Of a stretch of DNA of 64,000 nt, positions 61,601-64,000 are shown piece after piece. Source of the stretch: Blattamonas nauphoetae (lineage: Eukaryota; Preaxostyla; Oxymonadida); assembly GCA_033064195.1 (NCBI GenBank), contig JARBJD010000239.1:1-64000 (forward strand). The letters run 5' to 3'. The translations under genes and the position numbers were made by a program. Below the pieces are notes generated by a model. The model saw nothing but the letters and a program-made list of their open reading frames with translations, was not told where the DNA came from and did not search any database. Every line of letters starts with the position of its first letter. The stretch's first letter is position 1.

Positions 61601-63380
61601 TGTGGAATCGACTCCAAATCGATTGATCATCCCGCCTGAGATTCTGAATGATGAGAAGAGTCTCATTGAGCCGAAAGCCAAGCCTCCGGTAGCGATGGCC
61701 GCACCCGTGTTCATCCACCAGTCGTACAAACTTCTCCACATTCCCCACTTCCTCTCTCCGTTCATCGCATCCGCCCCAATCGGTTCTCTCCTCCCGTCAG
61801 GCTCACCTCGTCCCCCAACGTCGATGATTGTCAACCTGTTTGTGCGGCACACGCTGCTCGACCTTACCCTGCCCACAAAAGGATTCATCGAAGTCCAGCT
61901 CCTCCACTTCGGATATCAGTACGAGTCGTTCTTGCGGATCGATGAGCCGTTTTGGGCACCAAGTCGCAGCCAGGCGCAGTCTCTCCAGGATTTTGTGTTT
62001 GGAACGCTTGTTGTGAAGGATCGGTCGGTCGGGAGCACTTTTGACATTATTTTGGGTCAGGCGGAGAATTCGATACTCGCCTGCCAGTCTCCTCCAGAGC
62101 GGATTGTGCGTGTCCCGTCGTTCGTTCCGCGTGTCTTCACAAACACGAAAGGACTGGACATCGTGACGGGGTTTGGGTCATCCTCTTTCGAGCTGGGGAT
62201 TGTGAACGGCGAGTACAGATCGGCCGCCGCGAATGCTGTTCGGTTGAGGGACAGCCGCTTCTCGCTGACTGAGGACTCGCCCACGCCAATCTGCCTCCAT
62301 CTTGAGTCTCATCTTTCGATTGGCGAACAGGACGTGCCTGTCTCGCACTCGTATGCGTTTTATCATCTCTCTCCGCTGTTCGTGAATCTGCACGGCGAGA
62401 CCATGCACGCCCTTCTGCTCTTCTTCGCCGAAATGAAGCTGTCAGACGCGGACCGAGTGCCTCTTCCGATTGACCAGATCCAAACGGTCGCTCTCTCCCC
62501 AAAAGAGCTGGAGTGCCTTCCACATCTCCTTCTTCTCATCCCACCTCCTCCTCCCACGCTGACTTCGAAGTTCCACCTGTCGCTGACTGACGCACAGCGA
62601 CAATCCATCGCTGAGCGCGTGGGGTCCCCATCCAACCCGATCTCATTCGCTGGATACACCACCGACGTCACGTTTGGGCACACCCTTCTCATCGCGTCGT
62701 TCACAAGCACTTCTGTCCTGTCATATCTGTCAGACCTGCTGAACACTCTCTTCTCGCCTGACAAAGACACGCAGGGCGCTGTCATCAACTCCATCCCGTC
62801 GTTCAGCCTGGTCGAGGTGGACTACCCCGCTGTGCACGAGCGCGAGTTCGAAGGGGGGATGGTGGGGAGTCTGACCAAATGCTTCTCGGCCGACGCGATC
62901 TTCGCAGCGATCAAGAACAGCACGATTCAGGACAGGAACTTCCTCCAACTTCTCGCGCTCGTTCCAGGTGCTGTCCAGAACACTGTTGGATCGACCCTTT
63001 TGAAAGTGATGAAGACAGGCGGGCAGCTGATCTGGGACTCCGGATCCTTCTTCATCGAATTCACGCGAGGCCTGTTCCGTCGGTTTGAGACGGCCAATCA
63101 GGATGGGGACAAGGCAGACAGTGAAGACCCAGCCATGATATCGTGGTTTAAGACAATCAAGCATCATCTTTCGTCGGCCACCACTTTTGTTCTTCAGGGG
63201 AACTCGAAAGAGCAGCAGACGAGCATCATCCGAGCGGGAGGGAGGAACAACATCACTCTTCGTGTTCCACATGGCGTCACTGTCTACAGAAATGGTCCTG
63301 AAACTGAAATCTGTATTGCGGAAGACCAGGCTGATCAATGCAAAGGCGCACTTATTCTTCACAGTCCGAGTGACACTTGA
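55644..63380 (+). CDS. VPS13/ATG2-like bridge lipid-transfer protein, about 2,550 aa, three exons
   Basis: Exon 1 is 55,644-55,751 and starts MASWIIPHEPIKKFLDGDFKKFL, the chorein-type beginning (W-x(n)-IKKxL). A 50-bp intron leads to exon 2 at 55,802 (EINSFFDSLPFFLEYGAIVEPLVTLLPPSL). The second junction is best explained by a 34-bp intron (55,929-55,962), or else by a 70-bp one (55,906-55,975). Exon 3 runs to 63,380 and holds long beta-groove segments (LIVSNIRITITDVSVLIRNK), a glycine/tryptophan patch (GWFARMGGMFGWGG near residue 320), Pro/Ser-rich loops and a helical C-terminal end (NFLQLLALVPGAVQNTVGSTLLKVM). Such proteins form a hydrophobic channel that moves lipids between membranes at contact sites. 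ATG2 versus VPS13 cannot be settled by eye. Confidence 0.75.
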
Positions 63381-63588
63381 CACCCACTTATTTCTTATTT
63401 TTCCGTTATAAGTGATCTATTTCGTTCTTCTCGCAGTAATTCTTGTTTTATTTGTTCATTTGGTGAATTATGTTTCAAAATGAGTATACGAATTATGAGA
63501 TCTAGTGAATCTCAGCGATCAATCATGAATCCGTAACTTTTTTAACTCGGTTCCGGCATGTTCGAAAATCGCAGAAATCTCCTTGAAA

Positions 63589-64000
63589 ATGTTGGAGCAC
63601 GATCTCCCTCATGATCAAGGTCACCTTCGCATTTTATCTTCGGAGTGCCAAACTTTAATCCACGCAAATGCCTTCATATGTTCACCAACCCAAGTTCTTT
63701 ACGAATTGCTCCTCAACAGCATTGATGGTGGAGCTACCAAAATTTGTGTGGGATTTCTTGAACGAAAAACTGAATTTTGTGTGATTGATAACGGAAATGG
63801 GGTTGCTGAGGATGACTTCAAAAATATCGGCCAGCATCACTACACGTCTCGTATTCGATTTCCTCACGACCTCACAAAAACATCATTTTATGGATATCGT
63901 GGAGAATCTCTTGCATGTATTTCTGATGTCTCTCGTCTTGAACTTGCCTCTCAAACTGTCTGGGATGGTAATGCCAACATTGTCGTCTTCGATCATGGAA
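63589..64000 (+). CDS. MutL homologue (MLH-type GHKL ATPase), N-terminal part
   Basis: The frame from the ATG at 63,589 is open to the window end (137 codons). It reads LRILSSECQTLIHANAF, VLYELLLNSIDGGATKI (the E-x3-N motif of GHKL ATPases), VIDNGNGVAEDDF (DxGxG), GQHHYTSRI and the ATP-lid region SFYGYRGESLACISDVSRLELAS (canonical GFRGEALASI). MutL homologues couple mismatch recognition to repair, and in meiosis to crossover. The variant words (IDGGA, GYRGESLACI) are more like MLH3 than MLH1/PMS2, but this is tentative. The gene is cut by the window edge. An extra upstream exon is possible. Confidence 0.85.
   Translation, partial: MLEHDLPHDQGHLRILSSECQTLIHANAFICSPTQVLYELLLNSIDGGATKICVGFLERKTEFCVIDNGNGVAEDDFKNIGQHHYTSRIRFPHDLTKTSFYGYRGESLACISDVSRLELASQTVWDGNANIVVFDHG

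Noticed and set aside
1-64000. tRNA, rRNA or spliceosomal RNA genes
   Set aside because: I looked for TTCGA-type tRNA arms and for known snRNA core words and saw none convincing; a covariance-model scan would be needed to be sure.

Overview
ORGANISM. The window looks like nuclear DNA of a gene-dense protist of the Preaxostyla (oxymonads), most like Blattamonas nauphoetae or Monocercomonoides. The evidence is short GT-AG introns (about 34-120 bp), a standard genetic code, histone H4, a STE20-type kinase, a large surface protein pairing a right-handed beta-helix ectodomain with a degenerate kinase domain, and small ARM-like proteins of a kind I associate from memory with Blattamonas. The species call is inference. 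LAYOUT. 1-8.1 kb: the right part of a Polinton-like, capsid-bearing virus-like element (packaging ATPase, two paralogous capsid-like proteins, small virion-like proteins, a Peptidase_S74 chaperone protein), with a T-rich promoter-like motif before nearly every gene. 8.1-12.6 kb: gene-poor DNA holding a 139-bp-period array of inverted-repeat units and a foldback. 12.6-28.9 kb: two copies of a lineage-specific proline/serine-rich protein gene flank a roughly 2,330-residue beta-helix receptor pseudokinase; the second copy is split by 3.2 kb of decayed, repeat-bearing DNA. 29-38 kb: ordinary host genes, namely an MST-like kinase, a small unknown, a secreted GH31 alpha-glucosidase, a five-exon seven-TM protein with a secreted-type N-terminus, and a TMEM151-family protein. 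38.36-43.52 kb: a complete MULE DNA transposon with about 1.03-kb terminal inverted repeats. 43.6-64 kb: a spliced membrane metallophosphoesterase, an ABCC transporter, a bacterial-type SDR (probable lateral transfer), a shortened ARM-like gene copy, histone H4 with an altered tail, a gene fragment, an intact ARM-like gene, a very large VPS13/ATG2-like lipid-transfer protein, and the start of a MutL homologue cut by the window edge. HOW THE GENES FIT TOGETHER. There is no operon outside the virus-like element. Host genes are independent, closely spaced and on both strands, with one clear divergent pair (ARM-like gene and VPS13/ATG2-like gene, 217 bp apart). Most accessory novelty lies in the first 28.9 kb and in the MULE. 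Splice models were made by hand from GT-AG sites and frame continuity; the seven-TM gene (five exons), the metallophosphoesterase (three) and the kinase (two) all give frame-exact joins.
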